Notes: generated by a model not told the origin, from the letters alone. 64,000 nucleotides of DNA from Rhodamnia argentea (GCF_020921035.1 NC_063154.1:28219948-28283947), one strand, 5' to 3'; shown: positions 45,576 through 58,303, numbered from the stretch's first letter. Numbers and translations: made by a program.

Positions 45576-47282
45576 ATGGAAACTCCACAAGAAGAAAACA
45601 TGCTCACTCCCATACAGCATCAATCTCCACTCTCTCTTGCATCACCCCCGGAGTTACGAAAATCCACTGCATCCAAAATAGACTATCTCTATGAGGTAGC
45701 CTTTTCTGAAGACAGCAAGATCTACGAAACACATCTTCGTCTCATCAACCCATATTCAGCCTTTGCCAAACCCACCTCCTTTTCTCCAATTCGCTCCATC
45801 AAACATCTTATCCGACACACTCCCCGCTCTGTTAAAGAATATGTTCGATCCTCCAAGTTTGACCAACATCATATTCTCGCTACACAACAAGAACAGTTTG
45901 TGACGCTCCAAATTCCTCCTGAATTTCCACTCCAGTGGATCCAACAAGGGTTCACTCATCTTCACTTCGGAGCCATCGGACTTGCTCTTTCCTTTCATGG
46001 CCGAAAAGGTCTCCCTGTTGTAGCCGGAATTGCCCTTTTGGACACGCGGTTTTTAGACTACCAGCATGCCTGTATTGGTACAATCCAGACCACTTTAAAT
46101 GCTGGGACAGTCTTTGTTACTTTATTTCCAAATTTCAACATGGCACTAGCGGACCCAGGACTACCGTCGCCCTTAAAGGTTCAACCGCAAATTCTTGGAG
46201 CTCCTCGGACTCCTAACTCTTTGGCTGCTACACTCCATTATCGGATGGTCTACGGGGTCCGGAATCATGCCATTGATCTTAACCATCCCACCTCGGATGA
46301 TGCCCTCATCATCTCAATAGACCATGACCAGACATCCTGTGTTCATGTTCCCAGGCAAATACCCAGAGAACAGCTCATCAAACTTCTCCCCGATATTTGG
46401 GTCACCAATTATGAAAAACTTCACCAGAATACAAGGCCGGTTCGGTCAGCTGAACCTCGGTTCACAAAAAAGAAAGATGGTACTGTGACCATCAAATTTG
46501 CAAAAGAAAAAGAGGACTCCTCGTCCCTTTTCCCTTATTTCCCTACTATTCTCTGTTTCACCCCATGTCCATCCGAAACAGTTAGTATGGAAGACCCGCA
46601 CCCAAAGAAATTCGTCCGATCTTTTGGTTCTGATGGGCAACCGATTCATGCCTTTAAGGATTCTTCAGGTCATTGCTTTTGGGATCCGGAATGTTCCTGT
46701 CCTTCTTGTACTTCTTCTGTTGAAGAAGACGACAGGCCCATTTCAAAAAGAAAGAAAAAGAAGAAAAATCTCTTGTATCAACGGTACCTTGACGGTGATC
46801 CCACCGTAGGTCCTCTTGGCGAAGACGGCGGAAATTGGCAATACCTTGTTCAGTATGGTGCCCCTCCCGTACTTCAAATTCCTTCTCCATCCTCTTGTAA
46901 ACCGGACCCCCCAAAATATCCACCAACATCGCCTCAAAAACCTGTTACCGGTCCCTTTTATAAACCCATCCAAAAATGGATCAAGAAAAATCCGTCTTGC
47001 TCCATTGATCTCCCAAAACCATACACATGTGTTACCATCCCCGAACCACTTCCAAGCATCCGTATGTTTCAACTTGGCGATTTTCCTCCACTTCGGCCCG
47101 CAGATGAATCTCACTCATCCACTTTAAATTTTCCACCACTCGAGAAAATTCTCGACCCTCGGCGACGGTATTATCATGCTCCTAAGATACCCGCACCAAG
47201 CGAGATTGACCCACACGGGAAAAAGAAAGGTCCGGCTCCGGCTGAAACCTTTCTCAATTGGCGAGGCGAGAAAATGCCTTAG
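45576..47282 (+). pseudogene. Caulimovirid movement protein region (N-terminal polyprotein part)
   Basis: A 568-codon frame starting in a good ATG context (ACACCATGG). The segment coded by roughly 45730-46270 shows the 30K-superfamily movement-protein pattern: hydrophobic beta strands, a conserved aspartate after a short LPVV stretch, and a glycine-rich loop. The family forms tubules or modifies plasmodesmata for cell-to-cell spread. The rest is proline-, lysine- and serine-rich with Cys pairs near 46685-46715. The frame ends just as the next viral frame opens (overlap 47258-47282). Identity is from recalled family features. Confidence 0.75.
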
Positions 47283-48070
47283 CCCAAAACGTGGCTCTTG
47301 AGAAAGTTTCCACTCAAGTAGATCGAGTTGATCAAGCTTCTACACACATCCGCAAGATGCTTGCAGATTTCCTTAAGAGAGTCTACATGATGGAAAATCA
47401 GCAGCTCCATCACCATTACCTAGAAGACGGGACTCCTCAAATAGAGAAGCTGAAGAGACAGATCCTCATTCTTGAAAATCAGAAAGCTCAACTTGAGTAC
47501 CAACCACCTTTCTCCTCATTTACTTCCCCTATTTCTCCATTTCCCTCCCATACACGTCCTACTACTCGTTCGTCCCAAGCTTCTAGCCAAACTTCTTCGA
47601 CCCCTTTCCAAGAAGTTCTTGAGACAGTACCTTCAGATTCAGGTATAAACGTACTCGCTCTTCGAGCTCGTCTCAAAGCAATCAAGAAGGCTGAAGGCGA
47701 TGCCGGAAGAACAAAATTCTCCGACACATCATCATCAGTTCCTACTTTTCCAATTCCTCCCACAGCACCGCCGGAACCTCCCGACTCACCTCCACATTCC
47801 CCTTCACAGAAGCTACCTTCATTCATGGTTTCTAATCCCATTGAAAGTTTTTTGAGGAAACAAATTCCATCCATTTCCACAATTCAAGCCACTGAGCAAG
47901 ATGATTCTTCTTCAACATCATCTGCACCACCATCAGAAACATCTCCTTCTTCAGAATCCGAAAATGATCCCGAACACGGTTCGGACCAAATCCCAGCCAT
48001 TATGATGGCTGCGGCGATCCCAAAAGAAGAAGATGAAGAAGTGGAATTTGTCAATCTTAAAACCCCTTGA
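47258..48070 (+). pseudogene. Caulimovirid coiled-coil and Ser/Pro-rich linker region
   Basis: A frame of about 270 codons, with no ATG at its start. The first 90 residues suit a coiled coil (heptad-like Leu/Val/Ile with Gln and Glu); the remainder is rich in Ser, Pro and Thr and ends acidic. It stops at TGA 48068-48070, but the same frame continues open into the coat-protein region, so this stop looks like later damage. Confidence 0.65.
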
Positions 48071-48154
48071 GATCCAAGTCCATCATCTCGTCCAGCCCAT
48101 TCCTCATCAAGCACATACTTTACTCTTGATGATGTTCCTTACCATCGTTGGCCC

Positions 48155-49243
48155 ATGAAAATCCAGGAGTTCCATACATGGCTTGTTGCCAGAAATCTAG
48201 CTGAACAAAGCACTTATGAAGTTCTTTTAGAATTCACTAGCAAGTTCATTGGAACCCTGAAAGACTGGTGGATCTCCATCTCGGAACAAGACCAAATTGC
48301 TTTTCTCCCGATGAACTTTAATCAGGCTATGCAGGTCATTCACCCGTATTTTGTTGGTCAACCCACCCGTGAAAGAGAACTCAAGCGAAAAGAGTTCTTT
48401 GAAAGAAAATGCTGCTCCACTTCTCGAAAGGATCTTGATAGACATTTCAAAGAGATGATTCGACTCTTTTATCATCTCGGAGCAGACATCAATCTTAAAC
48501 CAATCTTTTTAGCCTCCATTCCTAAAGAGATTGCAGATGAAGTTGATAAACATCTTCAAAGGCCTCTCCTTGAATCCACACTCGGAGAAATACAGCAAGT
48601 TGTTCATATTGCCATTGAAGAAAAATGCGGAAGAAAAAGACGGTTCGACCAGTTCTTAAAAGAAAACCGCAAGTATGACAAGAACTGTGAAAGGCCAGAA
48701 TGGAAGATCAAGTGCACCAGAGACCGTAATGATCCGTCTTGCTCGGGTCACAAGAAGAAAGTTCATTTCAAGAAGTTTTCATTTGCGAAGCCTCGCAGAA
48801 GCAAGTGGAAATTCCTCGGGAAGAAATCACGCGGTCGTTCCGCAAAGCACCGCAAAAAATCAAAGTCCGGCGGATGTTATATTTGCAACAAGAAAGGTCA
48901 TTTTGCAAAAAAATGCCCCCAAGCAAAAAAACAGGGCGGTTACATGATCCGGAAGATCTCTCAAAACACTGGGATCTCTCTCGGTGATGAAGACGTTGAA
49001 TCCATCTTCTCCATTGAAGAAGAGCCGTCTCCGGACACTTTGTGTGCCATTGAAACTTACTCTTCTGATTCGGACTCAGCCCCGGGAGATATTCTCTCCT
49101 TCTTTCCTCTTGCCGATTCTTTCAGAATCCACTCCCCAACATTCCATCCCCCACATTTTCCAGTCCAGACCCGATACGACATACTAACACGTTATTTATC
49201 AAAAATAAAAGATTTCGACACGTTAGAACACGTTGTATGTTAA
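48155..49243 (+). pseudogene. Caulimovirid coat-protein-like region with CCHC zinc knuckle
   Basis: A frame of about 362 codons in the same register as the preceding one. It has a helical gag/coat-like core, a very basic region (about codons 165-240), then a CCHC knuckle C-x2-C-x4-H-x4-C at residues 241-254 and an acidic tail. This is the usual layout of the capsid that packages the viral RNA. The last 25-30 residues (from about 49160) no longer look viral, and the polymerase part that should follow is missing. Confidence 0.75.
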
Positions 49244-49389
49244 ATATATATTTTTACTTGCATGATAAATAAATAGAGGATTTAGAAACTTCCTGCCATG
49301 TTTAACCCCAAAAGTCATCTTCCTAAAAAAATAATAATAATAAAGTAAAAAGAATGATGCCTTGCCATAATCATTATGATTTTGTAAAA

Positions 49390-51610
49390 TAAATATAGGT
49401 GGGCCCAAGCCCAACAAAATCTCGGATGATCTCACGAAACATTTCCTCACCTCGTTTTCTTCCTCCTCCATAGTACTCTCTTTCTCTCTCTAAGTGCTCC
49501 GGGATCTCCGATAACATAGATGCTCAAGTGTTGAGGCCCGGCGTGTTAAGGGTGCCTTCTGAGACTAAGTTGTCTATTTCACGATTTTATTTGAGACAAA
49601 GTCCATTCTGAACCGAAATTCAACTAATGTCCCGACCCTATTTGAGATTTAACCTTTTGCTTTTTCTCTTTAATTCTTAAAGCAACCAAGGGTGCTTCCC
49701 GTAGTAGTTACGTACCAAGTTGCAATCCTATATAAGAGACGTCCCGCTCATGTCATTAACTTTAGATTGGACCGGTGATGCCCGTTAGAAATTTTCAAAA
49801 TGATAAATAGTTTCCTCGTGATACCATGCGATTACATAATCTACTTTGTTTTCGTTTGACAATTGATTAACCGCACTTAAGATAGCGCAAAGTAATGGAA
49901 AGTGGCGGTTAATTGCGGTTTTTCACTCTCAAGTGCCAAATGGTGACTACGGATTCATTTAGGATTCGTCCGCTTCGGGAAAAATGAGCTATTTGAAAAA
50001 TATTTTTTAAAAAATAATTGCTTAGATTGTTATCGATGATGGAAACACGTTCCGTTGACTAATTTTTCTAAACGACGTAAGCAATCATTTTCCGGAGAAT
50101 GTTTTCCAAATCGCTCATTTTTTGCAAAATAAACACATCTTTAATGTTAGTTCGAACTATTATGACAAACTGGTTTTGAGGTAATTTGGGTGAAGAGATC
50201 AAAAGAGATTAAGTAGGTTCCAGCTAGTACGTCAAGTTTCGCATTGCATGTGAAAATGGCGGTTCCATAATTCGATGTGCTTCAAATTAAGTAGTATTAT
50301 AATCCAATGTGCGTCACATTAACTATAATTAATTCTCTCGAACCGCCAATTCGTTTGGCATAATTTAATATTGGCTGACAATTTTATACCGTAAACACGA
50401 GGATTCTAATGAGCAGTTGTTCGTTACTTGATTAATCAAGTGGTCACGTGTAACCATGGGCTATTTAGTTAAATGGTTTGGGTGATAATTAGGGGTGAGC
50501 GGTTTCATTCCAGGTTCCAACCAATACCTTGAACCTACCGGTCGGAATCTCTAATTTTTGAAATCTGAAACCTAACTTAAATGCCCTAAACCTAAAACCT
50601 ACTTTTTCATAGGTTTTAGGGTCGGTTCTAGAGCCTATCCATGCTCCATCTATATTCTTAAATGAGCGTTTGCAGTGAATCATTTTTTTCTAATGACCAC
50701 AATTTTCAGCTATAATCCAGCGACCATAACTCATATTTGGACATACGAAGAATATGAAATATTTAGAAAATAAAAGTCTCGGTCATGACTATCTTCGTAA
50801 ATAAAAGATTAGACTCTTGGTTCAAGATTATGCATTCATCATTGATCTCCATAGAATATCACTGGATTATGCGAAGACATAGAACAATAAAAATATAAAA
50901 ACTTGTGCAAAGTTCTAGTTTCCAGATTTCGGACCTGGAACCCACATTTCTGAACCGGTTTCTCAATTTTTGGAATCTATAACTTATTATGCATACCATA
51001 GAAACTGAAATTAAACTTGTTTCCACTGATTCAATTCTGTGGCTCTCGATTCTATCTTTGAACAATGCTTACCCTAATGATAATGATCCAGTTATGAGTG
51101 GTGGCCGAGGTTAGAGGGCTTGGACAAGGAGCGGTTTCTAATAGGCTTTTAGGATGACGAAGGGGGTAGAAATGCATTAAACAAGGGGAGTGCGACTATG
51201 AGATATATATGTGAAAATTGAAAATAACTCATGGAGACGCCTTTTGACATAACGACAAGCTATGCTTTGAAATTCCAAAATTAACCACACTTAGGCTAGA
51301 GCACTATTAGGATAAGTAACCTTTTGGGAAAGTGTTTACTTTTATGTTAAATGACAAAACCATGAGGCTCGGATTTGGACGAGCCAAAAATAGATAATAC
51401 CTCGAGTGAATTAATTCAAGAATGCCACAATATAATATCTAAGTGGGATCCCCTCCAGTAGCTGTGTGGTTTGGGGACAAACTACTTGGAAGCTAGTGGG
51501 CTTATAATGATCCGATCAGATGAGCGAGGAGAGTGGTCGCAAGGCTCGGAAGGCCTAGCTATGGAGCGGCTTCTGACAAGCTTTTAGGATGATGAATGGA
51601 CTAGAATGAA
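49390..51610. repeat. Module segments Y (remainder), Z and pre-b, copy 3
   Basis: Resumes the module at AAATAAATATAGGTGGGCC, matching 16322 onward, then the CCATG and CATACCATAG empty sites and the sequence before BAHD b-type genes. Confidence 0.85.
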
Positions 51611-51626
51611 TCAGACTGTGCAGTAA

Positions 51627-51932
51627 ACATCTCCCAAGAGGAGCTGATCTAGAGTGCCATCCACTTTGGCTTGTATCAATTCTACACCTTGGTCGTTGCA
51701 GTCGATGAAGAGCCCATCTTCAACGTACCGACAGGCTAGAGGGTAAAAGAGGGTAAGCGTTTTGGAAAGCGACTCCTCCAAGCAGCGAAGCCTCTGAAGA
51801 GTATTGATCTCGTGCCTTCTTTCACGCGCTCGACAGCAGAAAACGACCCCAACATAATTGGAAAACGAAAGGCCATCGATGAAGGACAGGCCGAGCTTTC
51901 GGCAATGATTCAGTCTCGGATTCGATGGCTTG
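51627..51932 (-). pseudogene. BAHD acyltransferase b3, remnant of about 100 codons
   Basis: Only residues about 12-112 of a b-type protein remain (NHCRKLGLSFIDGLSFSNY to VDGTLDQLLLGDVY). The first codons and proximal promoter are deleted (GATGGCTTGA runs straight into GCCAGCAAAGAAG), and so are the last three quarters, including HXXXD and DFGWG. The upstream sequence is b type, like W copy 1. Confidence 0.9.
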
Positions 51933-52849
51933 AGCCAGCAAAGAAGAGAAAACAAGTCCACATATATTAATGCAGCAAATGTGTGGTTCTCATCTACCTT
52001 TGTGACAGGCTGTGTAGATATCTTTCGAAGCAAAAACATCAAAATAATGTAGGGGGCAGATCTGCACTAACTTTTTTAAGTGATTCGGAGATCTTTGCGA
52101 CAGGCTGTGTAGACATCTTTCGATGCATAAGCATCAAATTAATATCCGGGGCATGTCTCTACTAATTTTTTTTTTAATGATTAAGAGCTCTGATAATCCA
52201 AGAGCTCAAGTCCAGAGTAGGGGTAAGCATGGTTTCAGGGTAGAACCTGAAATCGAAACCTGTCTAGCTCCACATTTCAAGGTCTACAGGATAGGTTCCA
52301 GATTAAACAAAATTGGAGAACCTGTTCCGGCAGGTAGGTTCCATGTTCCGGGTACCACTTACCTATAACCTAGAACCTGCAACAAGTTTTTGGGATTCTT
52401 GGTAATGTGTCATTGCCCGATCCTACGGTATTTCATTGAGCGTGTAATTTGGAGCCGGTAATCCGAGCTTCCGTTTCCAATAATATTTATGATTGAGACT
52501 TTTACTTTATTAATATTTCATATATTTTTTTATCTAAATATGAGTTATGATTAGTAGATTGTGGCGGCAAGTGATGGTCATTAAATGCGATGATCATTGT
52601 AATAATTCAGTTAAAAATACATGTAGAACCTAGGTAGACCCTGGAACCTATGTCGGTAGATTTTAGGTTTCAGAATATGTAGAATAGGTTTCAGATTACA
52701 AAAAATAAGGAATCTGTTCCAACCACCGAGAACTGCTAAACCCTAGTCGAGAGGCTCGGGCTACCTGCAAGATAATGAAGTACCTTTAAGGCTCGTGAAA
52801 ACGGTCCAGTTTAGGTTGTAGGCCTATATGAGCATCCCCGGCGCAGATT
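51933..52849. repeat. Module segment W, copy 3
   Basis: Matches 25330-26218. Its end (near 52840) shows the uninterrupted site of the MULE found in copy 1. Confidence 0.8.
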
Positions 52850-54370
52850 TTAAGTTGAATATTTCCTGACGTCGGCGCCAACCCCAAGAGTTTCCCGAGC
52901 AGGTTCTTGCATTCAATTAAGTTCATCTTCTCGATCCGATCAATGTTGGACCGTTCCTGCTGGACCTGTGGAGTTCCAAGGAATTACTTTCCCCCGGCTT
53001 GTCCAAGCGATTGCGCCATCAAACCGGAGTCCTGATGCCTTTTAAACCTCACAATCCATGAGAACTCAACAAGATAAATTCCCGCTGGATAAAACTAAAA
53101 CTGATTTTTATAATTATTGTCCAACAAATACTGATACTTCCAGAGAAAAATTCAAGACAGAACTCGTAGTTTGGAGGGAGCTGCAAAAGGAGCTGTTGCC
53201 AGAGTTTGCCGTGACTCGAGTGGGTTGCTGGTGGCTGGATTTACGAAACTGGCGTTCGTCTACTTGACGCCGTAGCTGCGATCTGTGATCTATTATTGAA
53301 GGTGACAGCTTAACAGTAGCTGATCATGGGCAAAACTTCAAGCGCATGGTTCGCGCGTTCCATCATTGAAGAATGTAAGGATTGTTTGGCCCAGTTGAAA
53401 ACCGTGAGTGTTGTTTATTGCCCTCGGGAATCCAATCAAGCTTCAAATTGGGTCGGCAAAGCCCACCGCCGGAATGTCCTTCCATCTAGCTGGTTAACTT
53501 CACCACCTCACTAGCCTTTTTGGAATATTTTATGTTCAGAAACTTATATATTATGTTGTAATAGGGCTCTTTAATGAATGAAAGAGCTTGTTTTCGGAAA
53601 GAAAAGAGAGAACAAATCAAAGGAAGAGATATGGAGAGAGAATCGTGGGGATCTTGGAACAACTTGAATAAATTACTAGGAAACGATCTTACGTGTGTAC
53701 TAATACGATGTTTGGTGACTTGAAACAAGATGGAACGACAGTAAAAGATATGTCAAAAGATATTTCTCCTCCCTTTGTCTTCATCTTTTCTTTTGAAATT
53801 TTTGCGTGCATTTAGAATGATATGCTCATCATTGTGGCAAAATCTACCCTATTTCAAGTGAAAAAAATGTTTCATATGAATTTCAATGTATTGCCAATTA
53901 TTCCCAACAAAAAAAAAAATTATGGCTTCTTTTCATTTCTTTTAATTGCTCCATATGCTTATTGCGAGCGAACAATTTAAGTCGGGAGAAAGGTGCTAAA
54001 ATCTCCAACTTGTTAAAGCATGCATTATATTTCAGTTTTTCAAAAAACAATTACAAAACAGGCATAAAGGGAAGTGTGACCAACCTGTGTTGAAATGAGA
54101 GGGCTGACTTTCCTCTTGATGCGACATTAACTCGAGATAGAGGTGGTTTACTATGTAGCGGATGTCAGTGGTTCCTTATCGAATTTTTGGATCAATTCTC
54201 CCATTGTACTACCAAAAAAAAAATGAGATTCTTGCCGAACCCGAATTTCTCCCTGGGAAGCCTACCATTGTGCTTCACTCCCTTCTTCTACATTTCACCT
54301 CGATATATCGAAGCGTATCCCTTCGAAAGAGCTACTCCCACTTCACACCTTGAAACGCACCCTTATGTTT
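52850..54370. repeat. Module segment R, copy 3
   Basis: Matches 30506-32847 without the solo LTR. Marks the right-hand end of the module array; segment X does not follow. Confidence 0.8.
53326..53514 (+). pseudogene. RNase H-like (RVT_3) fragment
   Basis: An open stretch of about 62 residues carrying RSIIEECKDCLAQLK, VVYCPRESNQASNWVGKAHR and SSWLTSPP, resembling the end of the plant RNase H-like domain with its conserved RE-N..A pattern. The upstream catalytic aspartates cannot be followed. It is a co-duplicated remnant of a LINE-linked or captured RNase H gene. Confidence 0.55.
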
Positions 54371-55374
54371 ATATGATTAGATCATTTTTTATCTTATTCT
54401 GCTCCATATTTACTTTGTCTCTTCTGTACGAGTGGATGGAAACTGCATGATAATCTTCTTTTTTAATACTTAAAGCAGCCATATATATATATAAGATTAG
54501 TATCGCAAAAAATCTCAAACTGATACACTTATAAATTTATCCAAAAAAATTTTTGGGTCACCAGAATTTCTAAACTCGTACACTTGTGACGTGGCATGCT
54601 CTGAATTTTGCAATCTCATCTCTAAGTTTTGGAATGCTTTTCAGGGGAGAGATATATCTGGGCCTGGCCAGTTTTCAATGGGTTGTTAGCCTGTGCAGGT
54701 GCTGCAAAGAGGTCACTGTTCACCGATAACACGGAAAGCAAACTAAAAACACTTCAAAACAAAATCGCAAGCGAAAACCCACTTCAATCGATGCTTAAAA
54801 ACCAAGCACCACGACACCATTAGGTCTAACATTCTCGAAGATCACACCATCCTCCGATTCTAATCCAAGATCGACATTCAAACGCCCGAATCGATACCAG
54901 TTCTTTGAGCAAAAACAAAAGGGTAGAGTAGGAGCATTTACATTGCGTCGATGAGTGAACTCGGAGATGGTGCTTCCACGGACTTGGTGGTTGTCTAGGG
55001 TTTGTGGAAGAGACATTCGAAACAGTGCGGGGAGATGAGTAGCGAACTGACAAGTGATGATTGATTTGGAGAGTAAGATTGTCGAAGTCGGGTCATAAAT
55101 AGTCCGGTCCGAATAGATCCATTTAATCCGCTTATAATTTATTTATTGCAATACAATATACCCAATCCATATTCATAAATCACTTCTATATTACTAAGAC
55201 CCAAATTGAGGTAAGAGTACGGACTAGGTGAAAGCGAGATCGAGTGAGGGTGAGAGTGGTGGGTTGAGTCTAATTGAATTGTAAATACATTTATAACCCA
55301 TTTATAACCTATTTAATATCAATGTTATGTTTAAACTCATTTATGACCTATTTGATTATTATATAACTAATTCA
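54371..55374. other. Unassigned sequence right of the module array
   Basis: Short frames occur on both strands at 54629-55053, with a moderate GC content, but none resembles a known protein and no splice pattern supports a gene. The last 250 bases are AT-rich with repeated CATTTATAACC words. Confidence 0.4.
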
Positions 55375-56107
55375 GGAGAATTACAAAAAAAAAATGGTAA
55401 ATCTATTGCAATTGTGTCAATTCGGTTCTAAAACTTTTTTTTTTTGTCAATTTAGTCATAAATATTTTGAATTTGGGCCAATTCAATCTATTTCGTTAGT
55501 CGGAGCCGACGTGACCTCCGCCGACACTAATGTAGATATTTTTTATCCATATTTGATTTTTAATTTCAATTTTATTTAGATAAAATTCAAAAATAAAGTA
55601 ATTTTTTTAAAAACAAAGGAGAAGAAGGCGACCCTCGCCGCATCCGCCCCACCATCATCGGGAAGGGCCAACGAGGGTGGGGGATGGTTGGGCCTCGCCT
55701 AGGGATCGATGACCCTACTAACGGAGCCTAACCCTCGCCTAGATCCGGGTGATCCCCGGATCGGGTCAAAGGTCCCGGGCCTCACCCGGATCTAAGCGAG
55801 AGTCGTTGGACCCTGGCCGGGCCCGGTGACCCCCACCGACGATCCCCTACCCTTGTTGGCCCTTCCCGGCTACCGAGGGGGGGGTGTGGCGGCGAGGAGG
55901 GCTGCCCTCCTCACTGTTTCTCCTTTTTTATTTATGATTTCGCCTTATTGTTTTTTACATTTTTTGAAATAAAATTGACATTTGGACATAAAAAACTTTA
56001 TGTCGCCTCCGGCCGGCCAAATAGATTGAATCCGTATAAATGCAAAATGTTCAAGACCGAATTTACATAATTGTAATAGGCTTAGAACTGTTTTGGTAAT
56101 TTTCCCA
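55375..56107. mobile_element. Small MULE-like element with inverted ends
   Basis: The left end (GGAGAATTACAAAA, then TCAATTCGGTTCTAAAAC) and the right end (reverse: GGGAAAATTACCAAAAC, then TTGAACATTTTGCA) form a diverged inverted repeat of the same style as 6474-7938. The middle is GC-rich and codes for nothing recognisable. Adjacent 9-bp duplications were not found. Confidence 0.55.
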
Positions 56108-57550
56108 CCTAACCCATGTACTAATTCACCTAATCATATGGGTTAGGAAACTAGTTTATGACCCAACTTTCAATTAGGTTGACATCATTTTATCAATGAC
56201 TCTTTCCTCCTCTCTCTCTCTAATGGCGATTTTTTTTTTTTTTTACCATGTCTTCCATGCTGTCACAATTTCATGCCACGTCATTGGCGAACCTCCAGCT
56301 ACTTTGTATATTGGGCATTTCCTACCCTTCAATTGAGGGATTTGTAACTTCCTATGATTAAATCATGTCTAGAATCTCAGAAAATGCAAATATATATCAA
56401 CAATTATAGGCAGTGCGACAAAGTTATTTACCGATTCAAAATGTATAAGTGATTGTAATTACCTGCCATTAATGCGATATAAGTACTAACATTGTAATCT
56501 CTATAAAGGGATCACTTAAGCAATTGCGGAGCACCCGCTCTTGCAAATTTTCTTTTTCTCTTTAAGTTTCCTATGAGTTCACCTTCCAGGCACCTTTGAA
56601 TTCCTCGTACCATTTACTTTTCTCGCGAGTTTAATCACAGTACTTACACTTTTCCTGTCCAAAATCAACGAAGGAATCCCTTCTCCATTTCATTAATTTC
56701 ATCCCTATCATTAGATTTTCACTTTTCTGTTGAACACACTGGACAATGTGTGTGCATAATACGCATCGTATGCGTTCTACTTCTATTTCCTACACTGCTT
56801 TATTAGAATTTGGCGAAGAGGCTTGAGCAACACATCTATTAAATTACGTTCATGATGGGGTCTGTTGCATCTTAAAGCCCTCCTTTGTTCACGAGCAATA
56901 AGCACATTCAAATGAAAGTGAGAACGTCTTAAGCGGAAAAGAATGCATGCTCTAAGATCTTTCTCCTTTGAAATTTTTTGAGTAGTTTGATCATTATTTT
57001 CGAAAAATATATCTAATTTCAAGCGGGAAAAAATACGTCCATGTACTTAGTGCGACCGAGAGCAAAATTCCGAGGAACTAGTATATATAATACAAGAGGA
57101 GCCTTAATTCTTTAAGTTGAGAAGATTTCGGTCAATAGTAAAACTTTTCATAAATAACGGTGCACCGCAATTATAATCAAGACCATGAGATAAACAGTGT
57201 TTTCTCACGTAGATCTCAGACGAGGACGGCTTGAAAATCAACAAAGGATTTTGAGTTTCTGGGCTGTGACCTCACTTCTAATTAATTGATTCATTAATGA
57301 CTGATCGTTTATATAACAGACCGTATGGTAGGTCATAAATTAGGAAAAATCTTCATCAACTGTAAATTTCCGTGTGACATGCAAAAAATGATAATAGATC
57401 TAGTCGTTAACGTAAAGCTAGCTTGCCGGCAGAGAAAAATGAATTTAAGATTTCTTTTTCCACAAGGTCTCACCCTATATATATGTGTATATATATGTAT
57501 ATATATATATATATAATGACACTTTTATTTCTTGAATGGGGACAATCATA
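56108..57550. other. Intergenic, nothing recognised
   Basis: AT-rich. Contains a (TA)n/(TG) microsatellite at about 57476-57515 and no supportable gene. Confidence 0.5.
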
Positions 57551-58303
57551 ACTCCGTGTTGGGTAAAAATGGGCAGCACTTCGGCACAAACTAAGCCAAT
57601 CCAGGATCAAAGTCTCCCATCGTAACTACACCGATATTATCTAGCAACAACCAACAATATATATCTAGCAAAAACAATCTCGCAACATGTAAATATGATA
57701 GCATAATGATAAAGAGACAGTATACCAAGATTTACATGAAAAACCCAAAACGGGAAAAAATCACGTTCGGTCAAAAAACTTTCACTAATCACCAAGAATA
57801 GTAGACACACAAAATGTTTCTCTCAATTACACACTAGAAGCTCAACATCAACATTACATGGGCGTTTTCTCACCAAAAAGGTGAAACAAGACAAAAGAGG
57901 GCAAGAAAACCCTAACCGCGATTGGAGAATTCGGAGATGAATTTCAACGAATGAAACCGATCAACTCGTAGATCTCGGCCTCACGAACAACATACTCAAA
58001 TTTGAGCAAATTCCGTCAACATTTGGCCTACGAAACGGGACCGTAAATTTGCGACCCTTTTCTTCTCCTCCCTCGCACACCCTCATGCCTCGCCTCAGGT
58101 CGCCTCATTCAAAGGATAATGGGTGGTAGCTCATTAGGTGAAGATGGACAGCGAAGCTAGACGAAAATAGAGCTCATCTCGTGGAAACTGAAAGCAAAAG
58201 AGAGGCGCACGAGGGAAGGTTCGTCAATGGAGGAAACATGTGTGGTGTTGTGATGTGCAGATGAGAGAGAAAGTAGAGAGAGAGAGGTGTTGTTTTCTTG
58301 AGG
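57551..58303 (-). repeat. Copia-LTR-like remnant
   Basis: The phrase TTTACATGAAAAACCCAAAA followed by CGGGAAAAAATCACG (57732-57767) parallels TTTACGTGGAAAACCCAAAA in the copia LTR at 17914-18262, so a related LTR has decayed here. Ends not defined. Confidence 0.4.

Larger units (their letters stand above)
44591..49250 (+). mobile_element. Endogenous caulimovirid (pararetrovirus) fragment
   Basis: The insertion is found only in module copy 3. Order: a leader-like region bounded by a 45-bp inverted repeat, a tRNA-Met primer site, a movement-protein frame, a coiled-coil frame and a coat-protein frame with a zinc knuckle. That is the gene order of plant pararetroviruses of the petuvirus/florendovirus kind. 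Protease, reverse transcriptase and RNase H are missing, as the sequence leaves the viral frame at about 49243. A frame change near 47260 and a stop at 48068-48070 break the coding sequence, so the copy cannot replicate. Exact borders are uncertain. Confidence 0.82.

Noticed and set aside
46446-47114. Minus-strand frames opposite the viral movement-protein region
   Set aside because: Composition shadows of the plus-strand viral frame.
54626-55053. Three short frames on both strands that could be exons
   Set aside because: No family resemblance, no consistent splice sites and no paralogue to support a gene.
55364-56128. ACTAATTCA on both sides of the small MULE-like element as a 9-bp target duplication
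   Set aside because: The right copy lies about 15-20 bases away from the inverted-repeat tip, so it does not abut the element.
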